From: Desulfitobacterium sp038181555
Lineage (GTDB): Bacteria > Bacillota > Desulfitobacteriia > Desulfitobacteriales > Desulfitobacteriaceae
Direction of reading: 5' to 3'
Length of the DNA: 64,000 nt
Assembly: GCF_038181555.1 (NCBI RefSeq)
Contig: NZ_JBBWUA010000013.1
Coordinates: 14,048-78,047, forward strand
Shown piece by piece: positions 34,701 through 42,401 of the stretch. The notes beneath the pieces are model-generated. The model saw only the letters and a program-made list of their open reading frames with translations. It was not told the DNA's origin and ran no database searches. The position numbers were made by a program, and so were the translations under genes. Each line of letters opens with the position of its first letter. Position 1 is the first letter of the stretch.

Positions 34701-36554
34701 TTTAAAACTGGGCCTTATGATGCAGGGAACAACAACCCTGATACCCTTTGGCATGGGGACAGCAAAAACAGTGCTATAAAACAGGTGGCTTCGGGACGCT
34801 TCGGAGTAACCAGTCATTATCTAGTCAATGCCCAAGAAATTCAAATTAAAATGGCTCAAGGGGCAAAGCCCGGTGAAGGTGGACAGCTGCCAGGACGTAA
34901 AGTCTATCCGTGGGTCGCTAAGACTCGTCACTCCACACCGGGGGTTGATCTGATTTCTCCCCCTCCTCATCACGATATCTACTCCATCGAGGATTTAGCA
35001 GAGTTGATTCACGACCTGAAGAATGCTAACCGTGATGCTCGCATTAATGTCAAGCTTGTGTCTGAAGTGGGCGTAGGGACCATCGCTGCTGGAGTAGCCA
35101 AAGGAAAAGCCGATGTGATTCTCATCAGCGGTTATGATGGTGGAACGGGCGCCTCCCCCCGAACCAGTATCCGCAATGCAGGATTGCCTTGGGAGCTCGG
35201 TTTAGCGGAAACGCATCAGACCCTAGTCCTCAATAAACTGAGAGATCGGGTTGTGGTAGAAACGGATGGTAAGCTCTCGTCAGGACGGGATGTGGTTATC
35301 GCTGCTATGTTGGGTGCTGAGGAATTCGGCTTTGCCACCACGCCTCTGATTGCCCTGGGATGCGTGATGATGCGGGTATGTAACCTAAATACCTGTCCCG
35401 TAGGCATCGCTACCCAAGATGAAGAGTTAAGAAAGAACTTCACGGGAAAACCCGAGCACGTAGAAAACTTCATGCGCTTTATCGCTCAGGAAATGCGGGA
35501 GATCATGGCTAAGCTAGGCTTTAGAACGATTAACGAAATGGTTGGACGTACAGACCGCCTGAAGACAAAAGAGAATATCAAGAACTGGAAAGCCTCCCAT
35601 CTGGACCTTTCCCAAATTCTCTATCAACCTTATGCCGGTGACAACATGACTCGTTATAAAACTCAAGCCCAAAACCACATGCTGGAAAAATCGTTAGATA
35701 TAAAAAAGCTGTTACGGATTTGTGAGCCTGCTCTGGAAAGCCAAAAGCAGATTCGCGCCAAACTAAAGATCAAGAACGTGGATCGGGTCGTGGGAACCAT
35801 TATCGGCAGCGAGATCTCGAAAAAGTACGGAGAGGTAGGGCTACCGGAAGATACCATTAAACTGACCTTTGTGGGTTCAGCAGGGCAAAGCTTTGGGGCC
35901 TTCGTACCCAAGGGCTTGACCCTAGAGCTAGAGGGAGATTCCAACGATTACTTGGGTAAAGGACTTTCCGGCGGTAAAATCGCTGTTTATCCACCGCAGA
36001 CTTCGGAGTTTGTTCCTGAAGAAAATATCCTTATCGGTAATGTAGCTTTTTATGGGGCTACATCTGGAGAAGCCTACATCAATGGGATTGCCGGCGAGCG
36101 CTTTTGCGTCAGAAACAGCGGCGTCCACGCCGTGGTCGAAGGGGTAGGTGATCATGGCTGTGAATATATGACCGGTGGAAAAGTCGTTATTCTAGGCAAA
36201 ACTGGGCGCAACTTTGCGGCAGGAATGTCTGGTGGGGTTGCCTATATCTTGGACTTTGAGGAGATTTATTGTAACAAGTCCTTGGTTCTGTTAGAGAAGA
36301 TCGAGTCCGATGAGGATCTCAAGGAAGTCAAAGTCATGATTCAAAAGCATGTGGAGTATACCCATAGTCCCCAAGGGCGTAAAATTCTCGCCGATTGGGA
36401 AAGTTATGCGACTCGGTTTACTAAAGTGATTCCGAAGGACTACAAACGGATGCTAGCCAACATCCGTAAGGCTTGTCAAGACGGATATTCAGGGGATGAA
36501 GCACTCATGGTAGCCTTTGCAGAGAGCTTCAAGGCCTTGGAAGCGGCTAAATAA
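31722..36554 (+). CDS. gltB: Glutamate synthase large subunit
   Basis: 1610-residue GOGAT large subunit making two glutamates from glutamine and 2-oxoglutarate. The mature N-terminal nucleophile is Cys22 in HDACGMGF after a short propeptide. The glutaminase domain spans to about residue 435, followed by the central domain, the FMN/2-oxoglutarate domain with TGEGGEDPERF and GAKPGEGGQLPG, the 3Fe-4S motif CVMMRVCNLNTCPVGIATQ and the C-terminal GXGXG beta-helix. An inserted repeat-rich segment at residues about 455-526 makes it roughly 70-100 residues longer than usual. ATG 31722 has AGGGTGA upstream. gltD follows after 12 bp. Confidence 0.95.
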   Translation: MKNYGLPKKQGLYDPALEHDACGMGFVVNIKGEKSHDIIAEALTVLENLSHRGASGADENTGDGAGILAQIPHDFFRRECGVLGFELPEKGNYGVGMIFAHRYEDFRKIQIEAFEKIVAEEGQKILGWREVPIDKTTLGEGAKAVMPRFIQVFIEKNPQLTDEMDFERKLYTIRKRAEKVILPLCQDKGGTFYVASLSAKTIVYKGMLTAEQLRHFYLDLSDLDFASALAMVHSRFSTNTFPSWERAHPNRYIVHNGEINTIRGNVNWMRARQKCIDSPLFEDITKVYPIVDESGSDSAMFDNSLEFLHLTGRTLPHAVMMMIPEPWENNGFMPQNKKDFYEYNSFLMEPWDGPAAMGFTDGVLIGGMLDRNGLRPSRYYVTKDNKVILASEVGVIDIKPENVQYKGRLEPGKMLLIDTEAQRIISDEEIKASVAQRKPYKEWIEKHILKLKDLSTGLPASLSASVHKGQTADQSTDIRTGQTAGLQTGQLANIQAGQLTDIGPALSPSISSNVDTKELAASVHAEVARDKEVVIKAGEHLIKQQKAFGYTFEDITKTIQPMAVEGVDPVGAMGMDSPLAILSEKPQMLYLYFKQLFAQVTNPPIDGIREEIITSCSLLLGNSGNLLDPDREGTASVFLEHPILTNEQLTTIKTMHDERFKTVTLSILYPIAGGAKAMERALDRLFREADKVMTEGANIIILSDRGVNKEYAAIPALLASSGLHHHLIRREIRTNLGIVLESAEPREVHHFCTLLGYGITAINPYLAYETIEDLGAKGLLDGLSAKEGIKNFIKASVKGMLKVLTKMGISTMHSYHGAQIFEAVGLRKDFIDKYFTYTPSRLEGIGLEEIARENLMRHESAYDENSLYADSLEVGGYFQCKEDGEKHLYNPKTIYLIQRACREGNYALFKEFTKKINEEEVYTLRHLLDFKYNVGDTIPIEEVEPVDSIVKRFKTGAMSYGSISKEAHEALAIAMNRLGGKSNTGEGGEDPERFKTGPYDAGNNNPDTLWHGDSKNSAIKQVASGRFGVTSHYLVNAQEIQIKMAQGAKPGEGGQLPGRKVYPWVAKTRHSTPGVDLISPPPHHDIYSIEDLAELIHDLKNANRDARINVKLVSEVGVGTIAAGVAKGKADVILISGYDGGTGASPRTSIRNAGLPWELGLAETHQTLVLNKLRDRVVVETDGKLSSGRDVVIAAMLGAEEFGFATTPLIALGCVMMRVCNLNTCPVGIATQDEELRKNFTGKPEHVENFMRFIAQEMREIMAKLGFRTINEMVGRTDRLKTKENIKNWKASHLDLSQILYQPYAGDNMTRYKTQAQNHMLEKSLDIKKLLRICEPALESQKQIRAKLKIKNVDRVVGTIIGSEISKKYGEVGLPEDTIKLTFVGSAGQSFGAFVPKGLTLELEGDSNDYLGKGLSGGKIAVYPPQTSEFVPEENILIGNVAFYGATSGEAYINGIAGERFCVRNSGVHAVVEGVGDHGCEYMTGGKVVILGKTGRNFAAGMSGGVAYILDFEEIYCNKSLVLLEKIESDEDLKEVKVMIQKHVEYTHSPQGRKILADWESYATRFTKVIPKDYKRMLANIRKACQDGYSGDEALMVAFAESFKALEAAK
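33085..33300 (+). repeat. In-frame repeat insertion inside gltB
   Basis: This stretch codes for a Gln/Thr/Ala/Gly-rich linker between the glutaminase and central domains. The phrase ACAGGCCAA or a close variant recurs at a spacing of about 20-45 bases, giving repeated TGQTAG, TGQLAN and AGQLTD-type peptides. The frame stays open throughout. Confidence 0.8.
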
Positions 36555-36566
36555 GGGGGGATAGAC

Positions 36567-38048
36567 ATGGGGAAAGCAACCGGTTTTTTAGAATATGAAC
36601 GTGTCGATCCCAAGAAGCGTGCTCCTGAAGAACGCATCCAGGATTGGCAGGAGATTAAACTACCTAGGGATCCTGAGGTGATTAAAACCCAAGGCGCCCG
36701 TTGTATGAATTGTGGTGTTCCCTTCTGCAATGGAGGGGTCATGCTCAACGGCATGGTCTCGGGCTGTCCTTTGCACAATTTGATTCCTGATTGGAATGAA
36801 CTGATCTATAAAGGGCAATGGGAAGAGGCTTATCGGCGCTTAAGCCGTACCAGTCCCTTCCCAGAATTCACCTCCCGTGTTTGCCCGGCACCCTGTGAAG
36901 GAGCCTGCACGGAAGGCTATATTATGGAGCCTGTCACCATCAACTGCATAGAGTATGAGATTATCGAGAAGGCATTTGCTGAAGGCTGGATAAAGCCAAG
37001 AAAAGGGAAAGCCACCGGCAAAAAGGTGGCTGTGGTGGGCTCCGGCCCCGCGGGACTATCAGCGGCTCATTACCTCAATGCCGTAGGTCATGAAGTCACA
37101 GTGTATGAGCGCTCAGATCGCCCCGGAGGACTCCTCATGTATGGAATTCCCAATATGAAGCTGGAGAAAACCGTAGTGGAGCGGCGTATCAATCTTATGA
37201 AGGAATCCGGGATTCAATTTGTACTCAATACCGAGATAGGCAAGGATATCCCTGCCCAAGACCTGGTGAACCAATATGATGCGGTCGTCCTTTGTACCGG
37301 TGCCACCAAGGCTAGAGGGCTCAACGTAGAAGGTCATGAGTTACAAGGCGTTCATTTTGCAGTGGATTTCCTGAAGGTCAATACTCAATGCCTGTTGGAT
37401 GACAATCAGAAGGATAATTTCATTAGTGCCCGAGGTAAGAAAGTTATCATCATCGGTGGAGGAGATACAGGGACAGACTGCGTGGCCACGGCCATCCGCC
37501 ATGGTTGCAAGAGCGTTCATCAGTTTGAGATTATGTCAGAGCCCCCATTCAAGCGTATTGAGGCCACCAATCCATGGCCCGAATGGCCAATAAAGCTTAA
37601 AGTTGACTACGGTCAGGAAGAAGCGATCAGTCTCTATGGAAAAGATCCACGCCATTATCTTATCAATACTAAAAAGATCGTGGGCAACGAGCAAGGTGAG
37701 GTGAAGGAGGTCCATACCGCAGACATCAATTGGATCAAGGACTCATCAGGAAGAATAGTTCCCCAAGAAGTGCCCGGCAGTGAAAAAGTATGGGAAGCAG
37801 ACTTGGTTCTTTTGGCCATGGGCTTCCTTGGTCCAGAAGACACTATTCCCGATGAGCTGAAGCTTGAGCGGGACGCCCGCAGCAATCTCAAAGCGGAGTA
37901 CAAAGACTTTGAAACCAACATGGAAAAAGTATTCACCGCCGGAGACGCCCGCCGCGGCCAAAGCCTTGCCGTCTGGGCGATTCAAGAAGGTAAGCTAGCA
38001 GCCCGTGAAGTGGATAAGTATCTTATGGGTAAGAGTAGTATTAGGTAA
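36567..38048 (+). CDS. gltD: Glutamate synthase small subunit (NADPH)
   Basis: 493-residue GltD supplying electrons from NAD(P)H to GltB. The N-terminal Fe-S domain has CMNCGVPFCNGG, SGCPLHNLIPDWNE and CPAPCEGACTEGY. The FAD site is VAVVGSGPAGLSAAHYL and the NAD(P) site VIIIGGGDTGTDCVATAIRHG. The terminal FAD contact is TAGDARRGQSLAVWAI. GGGGGG lies upstream of the ATG. It is the second gene of the gltBD operon and is followed by a very strong terminator. Confidence 0.95.
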   Translation: MGKATGFLEYERVDPKKRAPEERIQDWQEIKLPRDPEVIKTQGARCMNCGVPFCNGGVMLNGMVSGCPLHNLIPDWNELIYKGQWEEAYRRLSRTSPFPEFTSRVCPAPCEGACTEGYIMEPVTINCIEYEIIEKAFAEGWIKPRKGKATGKKVAVVGSGPAGLSAAHYLNAVGHEVTVYERSDRPGGLLMYGIPNMKLEKTVVERRINLMKESGIQFVLNTEIGKDIPAQDLVNQYDAVVLCTGATKARGLNVEGHELQGVHFAVDFLKVNTQCLLDDNQKDNFISARGKKVIIIGGGDTGTDCVATAIRHGCKSVHQFEIMSEPPFKRIEATNPWPEWPIKLKVDYGQEEAISLYGKDPRHYLINTKKIVGNEQGEVKEVHTADINWIKDSSGRIVPQEVPGSEKVWEADLVLLAMGFLGPEDTIPDELKLERDARSNLKAEYKDFETNMEKVFTAGDARRGQSLAVWAIQEGKLAAREVDKYLMGKSSIR

Positions 38049-38093
38049 GAGGTAAGAGAGGTAAGAGATTCAGAATTTACAAGCTTAGAATTA

Positions 38094-38148
38094 AAGAAGG
38101 GACGATTTATTTGGGATAACAATTACCAAATGAATTGTCCCTTCTTCT
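38094..38148 (+). terminator. Long terminator hairpin after gltD
   Basis: A 21-base arm starting AAGAAGGGAC (38095 on) pairs with the arm ending GTCCCTTCTT (38146) with one mismatch and wobbles. Direct GGTAAGAG repeats lie just before it. Confidence 0.8.
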
Positions 38149-38320
38149 ATGTCTCGCCGGGAATGGGTTAATATGGAGGTAAGGAATCTTCATGTAAAAT
38201 ACAGGAAAATAAAGAGGAAGTAGGTAGTCTGTGGAGAATGTTTGAAAGAAAATACTAACTACATTTGTATCGACAAAAAGTGAATGTCCCATGAAAAGGA
38301 AAATGTCACTTGTAATTATT

Positions 38321-38376
38321 CTAGAGGATGATGAATGTGGTTGGGACGCGGCGGGAATGGCGAAAACAATATGCGC
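38321..38376 (+). repeat. attC-like element, right half (copy 1)
   Basis: CTAGAGGATGATGAATGTGG followed by TTGGGACGCGGCGGGA matches the core and right half of the element at 39979-40054; the left arm is missing and the right end (AACAATATGCGCC) is degenerate relative to AACGTTATGCGCC at 41091. It precedes the GNAT gene. Confidence 0.6.
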
Positions 38377-38427
38377 CATGTGGCCAAAAAAACGATTTAA
38401 AATAGTTAATCGGAGGAGTGGTAATGT

Positions 38428-38943
38428 ATGCTTCATCTGGTTGAGATTGAGTTGGGCATGGAGGAACAATTTTTCGAAATGGCACGCGATTTTCGGCTAG
38501 CTGGTGAAGCCAGATACTCTGAAGTCCTAGAAGATGGCTTTGCCTTTGCATCATACATTGATGCCTTGCGAAGTGAATCTTGCGGACAGGGTCTTCCTCA
38601 AGGCCATGTGCCAATGACGACATTGTGGCTAATTAATGACAAGAATGAAATTTGTGGTCTGAGTAGATTGAGGCATTATCTAGTACCCCATTTAGAAAAA
38701 GAAGGTGGGCATATTGGCTATGTAGTACCACCTTCAAAAAGAAGGATGGGTAATGGAACAATGCTATTGGGGTCAATGCTTGTTAGCGCTAGAGAATTCG
38801 GTTTAGATCGAGTTTTGGTTACGTGCGATAGCGATAATGTTCCTTCGGCTCGGATTATCGAGAAGAATGGCGGCATACTTGAAAATGAGGTAGTGTCTGA
38901 TAATTCTGGGAAGCTCGTTTCAAGGTATTGGATTAAGCTGTGA
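38428..38943 (+). CDS. GNAT-family N-acetyltransferase
   Basis: 171-residue GNAT protein. The acetyl-CoA binding region is IGYVVPPSKRRMGNGTMLL (Arg/Gly-rich loop of motif A), followed by the motif B-like VTCDSDNVPSARIIEKNGG and a final strand RYWIKL. The N-terminal part (SYIDALRSES, WLINDKNEICGLSRLRHYL) fits small-molecule acetyltransferases; the acceptor is unknown. The ATG at 38428 has GGAGGAGTGG upstream. It is flanked on both sides by attC-like repeats in the same orientation and makes a unit of about 670 bp, like an integron cassette. Confidence 0.85.
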   Translation: MLHLVEIELGMEEQFFEMARDFRLAGEARYSEVLEDGFAFASYIDALRSESCGQGLPQGHVPMTTLWLINDKNEICGLSRLRHYLVPHLEKEGGHIGYVVPPSKRRMGNGTMLLGSMLVSAREFGLDRVLVTCDSDNVPSARIIEKNGGILENEVVSDNSGKLVSRYWIKL

Positions 38944-38962
38944 AGCAAGCGGCCACACAGCG

Positions 38963-39039
38963 AATAAACCAGCTAATTGCCGACACTTGGAAAAGATGCA
39001 TCTGGCTGGGACGCGGCGGGACTCCTCGGGATGTTAGGC
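38963..39039 (+). repeat. attC-like element (copy 2)
   Basis: Runs from AATAAAC through AATTGCCGACACTTGG, AAGATGCATCTGG, GGGACGCGGCGGGACTCCTC to GTTAGGC (39033-39039). GTTAGGC is an exact match to the attC R' consensus GTTRRRY. The left end is a poor R'' match. It lies just after the GNAT stop codon. Confidence 0.6.
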
Positions 39040-39060
39040 AGACTTTCAGGAGGTATGAAT

Positions 39061-39984
39061 ATGAATGTTTTGATTTTTGGTGGAACAGGTTTTCTAGGAA
39101 GGAAATTAAGCAAGGAGTTAATCTCTAGGGAATATAAAGTATCCGTTATAACAAGAAAACGGCAAATCTCAGTAGATAAAGTTCAAAGTAATGTTGCCTT
39201 AATTGAGTGGGATAATAAATCTCCTCTATCTTCAATTGATGATATTGACAAATTTGATGTAGTTATTAATTTTGCAGGAGAATCAATTGGCAACCGTCGT
39301 TGGTCTAACTCAGTTAAGCAAGAAATATTGAATAGCAGGATAAATACTACTCGTTCTATAGTTAATGCCATTAACGATTGGACTATGAATCCTAAAGTTC
39401 TAATAAACGCTTCAGCCGTAGGATACTATGGACCTCGTCTGGATGAAAGAATAACGGAGAGCGAAGGTCCTGGACAGGATTTTCTTGCGGAAGTGTGTCG
39501 GAAATGGGAAGCTGAAGCTTATAAGGTCAAAAATGAATTTAACCGAGTGGTTACTATACGTACTGGGGTAGTATTAGGCAGCCAAGGTGCGCTGACAAGA
39601 ATGGTCATGCCCTTTAAGTATTACGTTGGCGGCCCTCTAGGTAAAGGAACCCAGTGGCTACCGTGGATTCATGTTGAAGATCTTATTAGAATGCTTAGAT
39701 TCATTATCGAACATGACGAGATTACTGGTCCTGTAAATGGAACTTCACCAGCACCAGTAAGAATGAAAGATTTTTCAAAGATTCTAGGAGAAGTCTTAAT
39801 GAGACCATCATGGTTTCCCGTTCCCGAATTTGTATTGAAAATTGTCTTAGGCCAAATGTCTGAAATGTTATTACATGGTCAAAGGGCTATTCCCAAAAAA
39901 ATTAGTGATATTGGATTCGAGTTTATATTTCCTGATTTAAGGTCTGCTCTAGAGGATGCTCTGGGGAACCGGAACGTCGTTTAA
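39061..39984 (+). CDS. TIGR01777-type NAD-dependent epimerase/dehydratase
   Basis: 307-residue short-chain-type oxidoreductase of the SulA/YfcH (TIGR01777) family. N-terminal nucleotide motif: VLIFGGTGFLGRKLSKEL. Other family blocks are VVINFAGESIGNRRW, LINASAVGYYGPR, VVTIRTGVVLG, LPWIHVEDL and GPVNGTSPAPV. The biochemical role of the family is unsettled. ATG 39061 has GGAGG seven bases away; ATG 39055 is too close. The gene begins 22 bp after the GTT of one attC-like site and its stop codon TAA lies inside the R''-like heptamer of the next, the classical cassette arrangement. Confidence 0.88.
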   Translation: MNVLIFGGTGFLGRKLSKELISREYKVSVITRKRQISVDKVQSNVALIEWDNKSPLSSIDDIDKFDVVINFAGESIGNRRWSNSVKQEILNSRINTTRSIVNAINDWTMNPKVLINASAVGYYGPRLDERITESEGPGQDFLAEVCRKWEAEAYKVKNEFNRVVTIRTGVVLGSQGALTRMVMPFKYYVGGPLGKGTQWLPWIHVEDLIRMLRFIIEHDEITGPVNGTSPAPVRMKDFSKILGEVLMRPSWFPVPEFVLKIVLGQMSEMLLHGQRAIPKKISDIGFEFIFPDLRSALEDALGNRNVV

Positions 39985-40054
39985 CAGAGGAGTCCCGCAA
40001 CTAGAGGATGATGCATGTGGTTGGGACGCTGCGGGACTCCTCGAAACGTTATCC
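39979..40054 (+). repeat. attC-like element (copy 3, best preserved)
   Basis: R''-like GTTTAAC (39979-39985, fits RYYYAAC), then a perfect 13-bp inverted repeat GAGGAGTCCCGCA / TGCGGGACTCCTC around a core of about 30 bases (CTAGAGGATGATGCATGTGG and onward), then GAAAC and GTTATCC (40048-40054), one base off GTTRRRY. The R'' heptamer overlaps the stop codon of the epimerase gene. Confidence 0.7.
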
Positions 40055-40061
40055 GAAACCG

Positions 40062-40096
40062 TACGCAAAGGCCGCGCGCCCATGCGCGGATATGGG
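40062..40096 (+). repeat. GC-rich hairpin, copy 1
   Basis: GCAAAGGCCGCGCGCCCATG then CGCGGATA; CCGCGC pairs with GCGCGG. A related hairpin occurs at 40362-40396, so the pair brackets the RCC1-like fragment. Confidence 0.5.
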
Positions 40097-40157
40097 ATTA
40101 GTGGTGACTTTTGACGCACTTGTATGGTAATTGGAGAAATGCGCACTGGAGGTAGTA

Positions 40158-40307
40158 ATGCATTTATATAAAGGTAAAGATACCATAGCAGCGGGTTGTC
40201 GTCATACCATTGGTCTTAAATCTGACGGAACGGTGACGGCTGTGGGTGATAATAATTATGGCCAATGCGATGTAAGCGGTTGGCGTGGCATAACTGCCTG
40301 CAATTAG
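40158..40307 (+). pseudogene. Truncated RCC1-repeat protein fragment
   Basis: 49 codons from ATG 40158, with GGAGGTAGTA upstream. The product has one RCC1/BNR-type repeat: IAAGCRHTIGLKSDGTVTAV followed by GDNNYGQCDVSGW. Intact members carry many such repeats forming a propeller, so one alone cannot fold that way. It ends abruptly at TAG and is followed by a GC-rich hairpin. Most likely the remnant of a larger gene cut by rearrangement; a genuine mini-protein is less likely. Confidence 0.7.
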
Positions 40308-40361
40308 TTTTCAATATTAATAGCACATACAATAATTAAAGCGGACGTAATAAGAAATTGG

Positions 40362-40396
40362 TCGCAAAGACTGCGCCGTCCTGGCGCGGATTGATA
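40362..40396 (+). repeat. GC-rich hairpin, copy 2
   Basis: GCAAAGACTGCGCCGTCCTG then GCGCGGAT; it shares GCAAAGNCNGCGC and GCGCGGAT with copy 1 at 40062. Confidence 0.5.
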
Positions 40397-40439
40397 TACA
40401 AATTTTACTGTCGCAAAAGACTTAAAGAGGAGTTTTATT

Positions 40440-40979
40440 ATGAGATATATTGCATTGCTCCGAGGAATAAATGTTGGAGGAAAAAACAAAGTCCCTATGC
40501 ATGATTTGAAAAACTGCTTCGAGGATGCAGGTTTTCTAAATACGCGGACCTATATAAATAGCGGAAATGTCATCTTTGACAGTGAAGAACAAAGTATCAT
40601 AGGTCTATCAAATTATTGTATTGATATCATGGAGAAGAAATTTAATTTTCCTATAGGCTTAGCAGTGATTGATGTTCATACCTTAAAAGAGGCATTAGAG
40701 CATGTGCCAGATTGGTGGGGGGATGATCCAAACTCAAAACATAATGCCATATTTGTAATCCAACCAGCTACAGCGGAAGAGATTATTGCAGATGTAGGAA
40801 ATATAAAGCCAGAGTATGAACAACTTTATGCTTATAAAGAGATTATATTTTGGTCAGCTCCATTAAAAACGTTTTCTAGAACCCGGTGGTCAAAGATAGT
40901 CGGAACAAAGGCATATCAAAGTATTACAATTCGAAACGCAAATACAACAAGGAAGTTATTGGAACTAGCACAATCATAA
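40440..40979 (+). CDS. DUF1697 family protein
   Basis: 179-residue DUF1697 protein, recognised from the start RYIALLRGINVGGKNKVPMH, then LKNCFEDAGFLNTRTYINSG with NVIFDS, and the ending WSKIVGTKAYQSITIRNANT. Function unknown; homologues are common in accessory regions. AAAGAGGAG precedes the ATG. It is the intact gene of the cassette-like unit between the attC-like sites at 40048 and 41094, in the same orientation as its neighbours. Confidence 0.9.
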   Translation: MRYIALLRGINVGGKNKVPMHDLKNCFEDAGFLNTRTYINSGNVIFDSEEQSIIGLSNYCIDIMEKKFNFPIGLAVIDVHTLKEALEHVPDWWGDDPNSKHNAIFVIQPATAEEIIADVGNIKPEYEQLYAYKEIIFWSAPLKTFSRTRWSKIVGTKAYQSITIRNANTTRKLLELAQS

Positions 40980-41024
40980 AATGCAAGTGAGATTTTTTGG
41001 ATGATTGAGGGGTCGACCAACTTC

Positions 41025-41100
41025 ATTTAACAGAGAATTGCCGAAACTTTGCAAAGATGCATGTGGTCAGGACGCTCCGAGACTCCTCGAAACGTTATGC
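41025..41100 (+). repeat. attC-like element (copy 4)
   Basis: R''-like ATTTAAC (41025-41031, fits RYYYAAC), then AGAGAATTGCCGAAACTTTG, AAGATGCATGTGG, GGACGC, GACTCCTCGAAAC and GTTATGC (41094-41100). The inner stem is poorly preserved, but the ends are good and the length equals copy 3 (76 bp). Confidence 0.65.
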
Positions 41101-41174
41101 GCCATTTGGGTCATTAAAAGGAGGAGGGAAGAAGAGTGAATGGACGGGAAATACTTCGAAGATAGAATGGCAGA

Positions 41175-41206
41175 AAAAGAAAAGGAACCCCTTGGTTCCC
41201 TCTTTG
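41175..41206 (-). terminator. Terminator for rubrerythrin/DUF1540 operon
   Basis: On the minus strand GGGAACC-AAGG-GGTTCC is followed by TTTTCTTTTT. It lies 43 bp beyond the DUF1540 stop codon. Confidence 0.8.
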
Positions 41207-41248
41207 CTGACAGGACAATTAGGCGCTCAGGAATAAAACTTACCCTGT

Positions 41249-41566
41249 TTATTTAGCGTCAAAGCTAGAACATTCTGTTTCAGTATATATATGAGCTTCT
41301 GCTCCTGCCACATTTATAGAAGCTAAATGACAAAGCTTGTTATCATTATGTTTACAACTGATGACATTGCAGGTAAGAGCATCACAGGGTCCTGAGGAAT
41401 TCGTATTGCTCGTTAAAGTACTGTATTCATATTCATTTAAAAATGAACCACACACAGTTCCTTTCTCAGTGGAAGCAGTAACGCCTCCAATATCAACTCT
41501 ATTTGAATAACAAACACCAGTTTTATTATGTGAACAATTTGTTACACTGCAATTAATTTTTTGCAT
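41249..41566 (-). CDS. DUF1540 protein with two Cys-rich domains
   Basis: 105-residue protein with two DUF1540 copies: INCSVTNCSHNKTGVCYS with VCGSF, and CNVISCKHNDNKLCHL with ECSSF. Each has the four-Cys pattern C-x4-C-x6/7-C...C expected to bind a metal ion. Members are frequent in clostridia and often small; role unknown, with a proposed link to oxidative or metal stress only by context. It follows the rubrerythrin gene by 37 bp with GGAAGTG upstream of its ATG and shares its terminator. Confidence 0.88.
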   Translation of the reverse strand: MQKINCSVTNCSHNKTGVCYSNRVDIGGVTASTEKGTVCGSFLNEYEYSTLTSNTNSSGPCDALTCNVISCKHNDNKLCHLASINVAGAEAHIYTETECSSFDAK

Positions 41567-41603
41567 AAATACACACTTCCTTTATATGAATTCAAACAAT
41601 TTA

Positions 41604-42149
41604 TTATTTGCTGAAGTATCTTTCAAGTAAGCCTTTAAAAGCTCTACCATGTCTGGCTTCATCTTTACACATTTCATGAACAGTATCATGAATGGCATCC
41701 AGATTTTTTTCCTTAGCAATTGTGGCGAGCTTCTTTTTACCTTCACAAGCGCCATATTCAGCTTCAACTCTGGCAGATAAATTAGACTTGGTATCAGCAA
41801 CCACTACTTCACCTAAAAGTTCAGCGAATTTCGCAGCATGCTCTGCCTCTTCCCAAGCAATCCTCTTATAAGCTTCAGCAACCTCAGGATAGCCTTCACG
41901 GTCAGCCTGGCGGGACATCGCAAGATACATTCCAACCTCAGTACATTCACCCATGAAATTAGCTCTTAATCCTTCGAGTAATTCATCGTTACATCCATCT
42001 GCAACACCAATTCTGTGCTCATCAGCAAAGTTAAATTCATCGGTCATCTCTTTAAATTTGTCTGCACCTGCTTTACAGATAGGACACACTTCTGGTGGAT
42101 TAGCCCCTTCATGGACATAACCACATACAGTACAAATAAATTTTTTCAT
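41604..42149 (-). CDS. Reverse rubrerythrin (rubredoxin domain first)
   Basis: 181-residue reverse rubrerythrin. The rubredoxin domain is at the N-terminus (FICTVCGYVHEGANPPEVCP with CPICKAGADKF), followed by the ferritin-like di-iron domain: GECTEVGMYLAMSRQADREG, AWEEAEHAAKFAELLGE, EAEYGACEGKKK and MCKDEARHGRAFKGLLE supply the Glu/His iron ligands. Such proteins act as NADH:rubredoxin-linked peroxide and oxygen reductases in clostridia. GGAGG lies upstream of the ATG at 42149. It runs opposite to the surrounding genes, with its own terminator. Confidence 0.93.
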   Translation of the reverse strand: MKKFICTVCGYVHEGANPPEVCPICKAGADKFKEMTDEFNFADEHRIGVADGCNDELLEGLRANFMGECTEVGMYLAMSRQADREGYPEVAEAYKRIAWEEAEHAAKFAELLGEVVVADTKSNLSARVEAEYGACEGKKKLATIAKEKNLDAIHDTVHEMCKDEARHGRAFKGLLERYFSK

Positions 42150-42253
42150 TTAAATTCCTCCATAATAGAAATAGTCATTATAACTAAAAACACTAATCAC
42201 TATTATTTCCACTAAGACCAAAATTATTTGTTATCCAGTAAGGTGCATTTTTT

Positions 42254-42295
42254 GCTAGAGGATGATGCATGCGGTTAGGACGCTGCGGGATGAAA
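42254..42295 (+). repeat. attC-like element, core (copy 5)
   Basis: GCTAGAGGATGATGCATGCG followed by GTTAGGACGCTGCGGGAT matches the core of copy 3; both outer arms are lost. Confidence 0.55.
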
Positions 42296-42401
42296 CCACT
42301 TTTCGGAGATATTTTGGTTTTGACTGAAGTAGGCTACTTGGGACCTGAAGTCTATTTGCGTACAGGGTTTTGGTATTTGCTGACTTATAGGGGGCAGTAT
42401 T

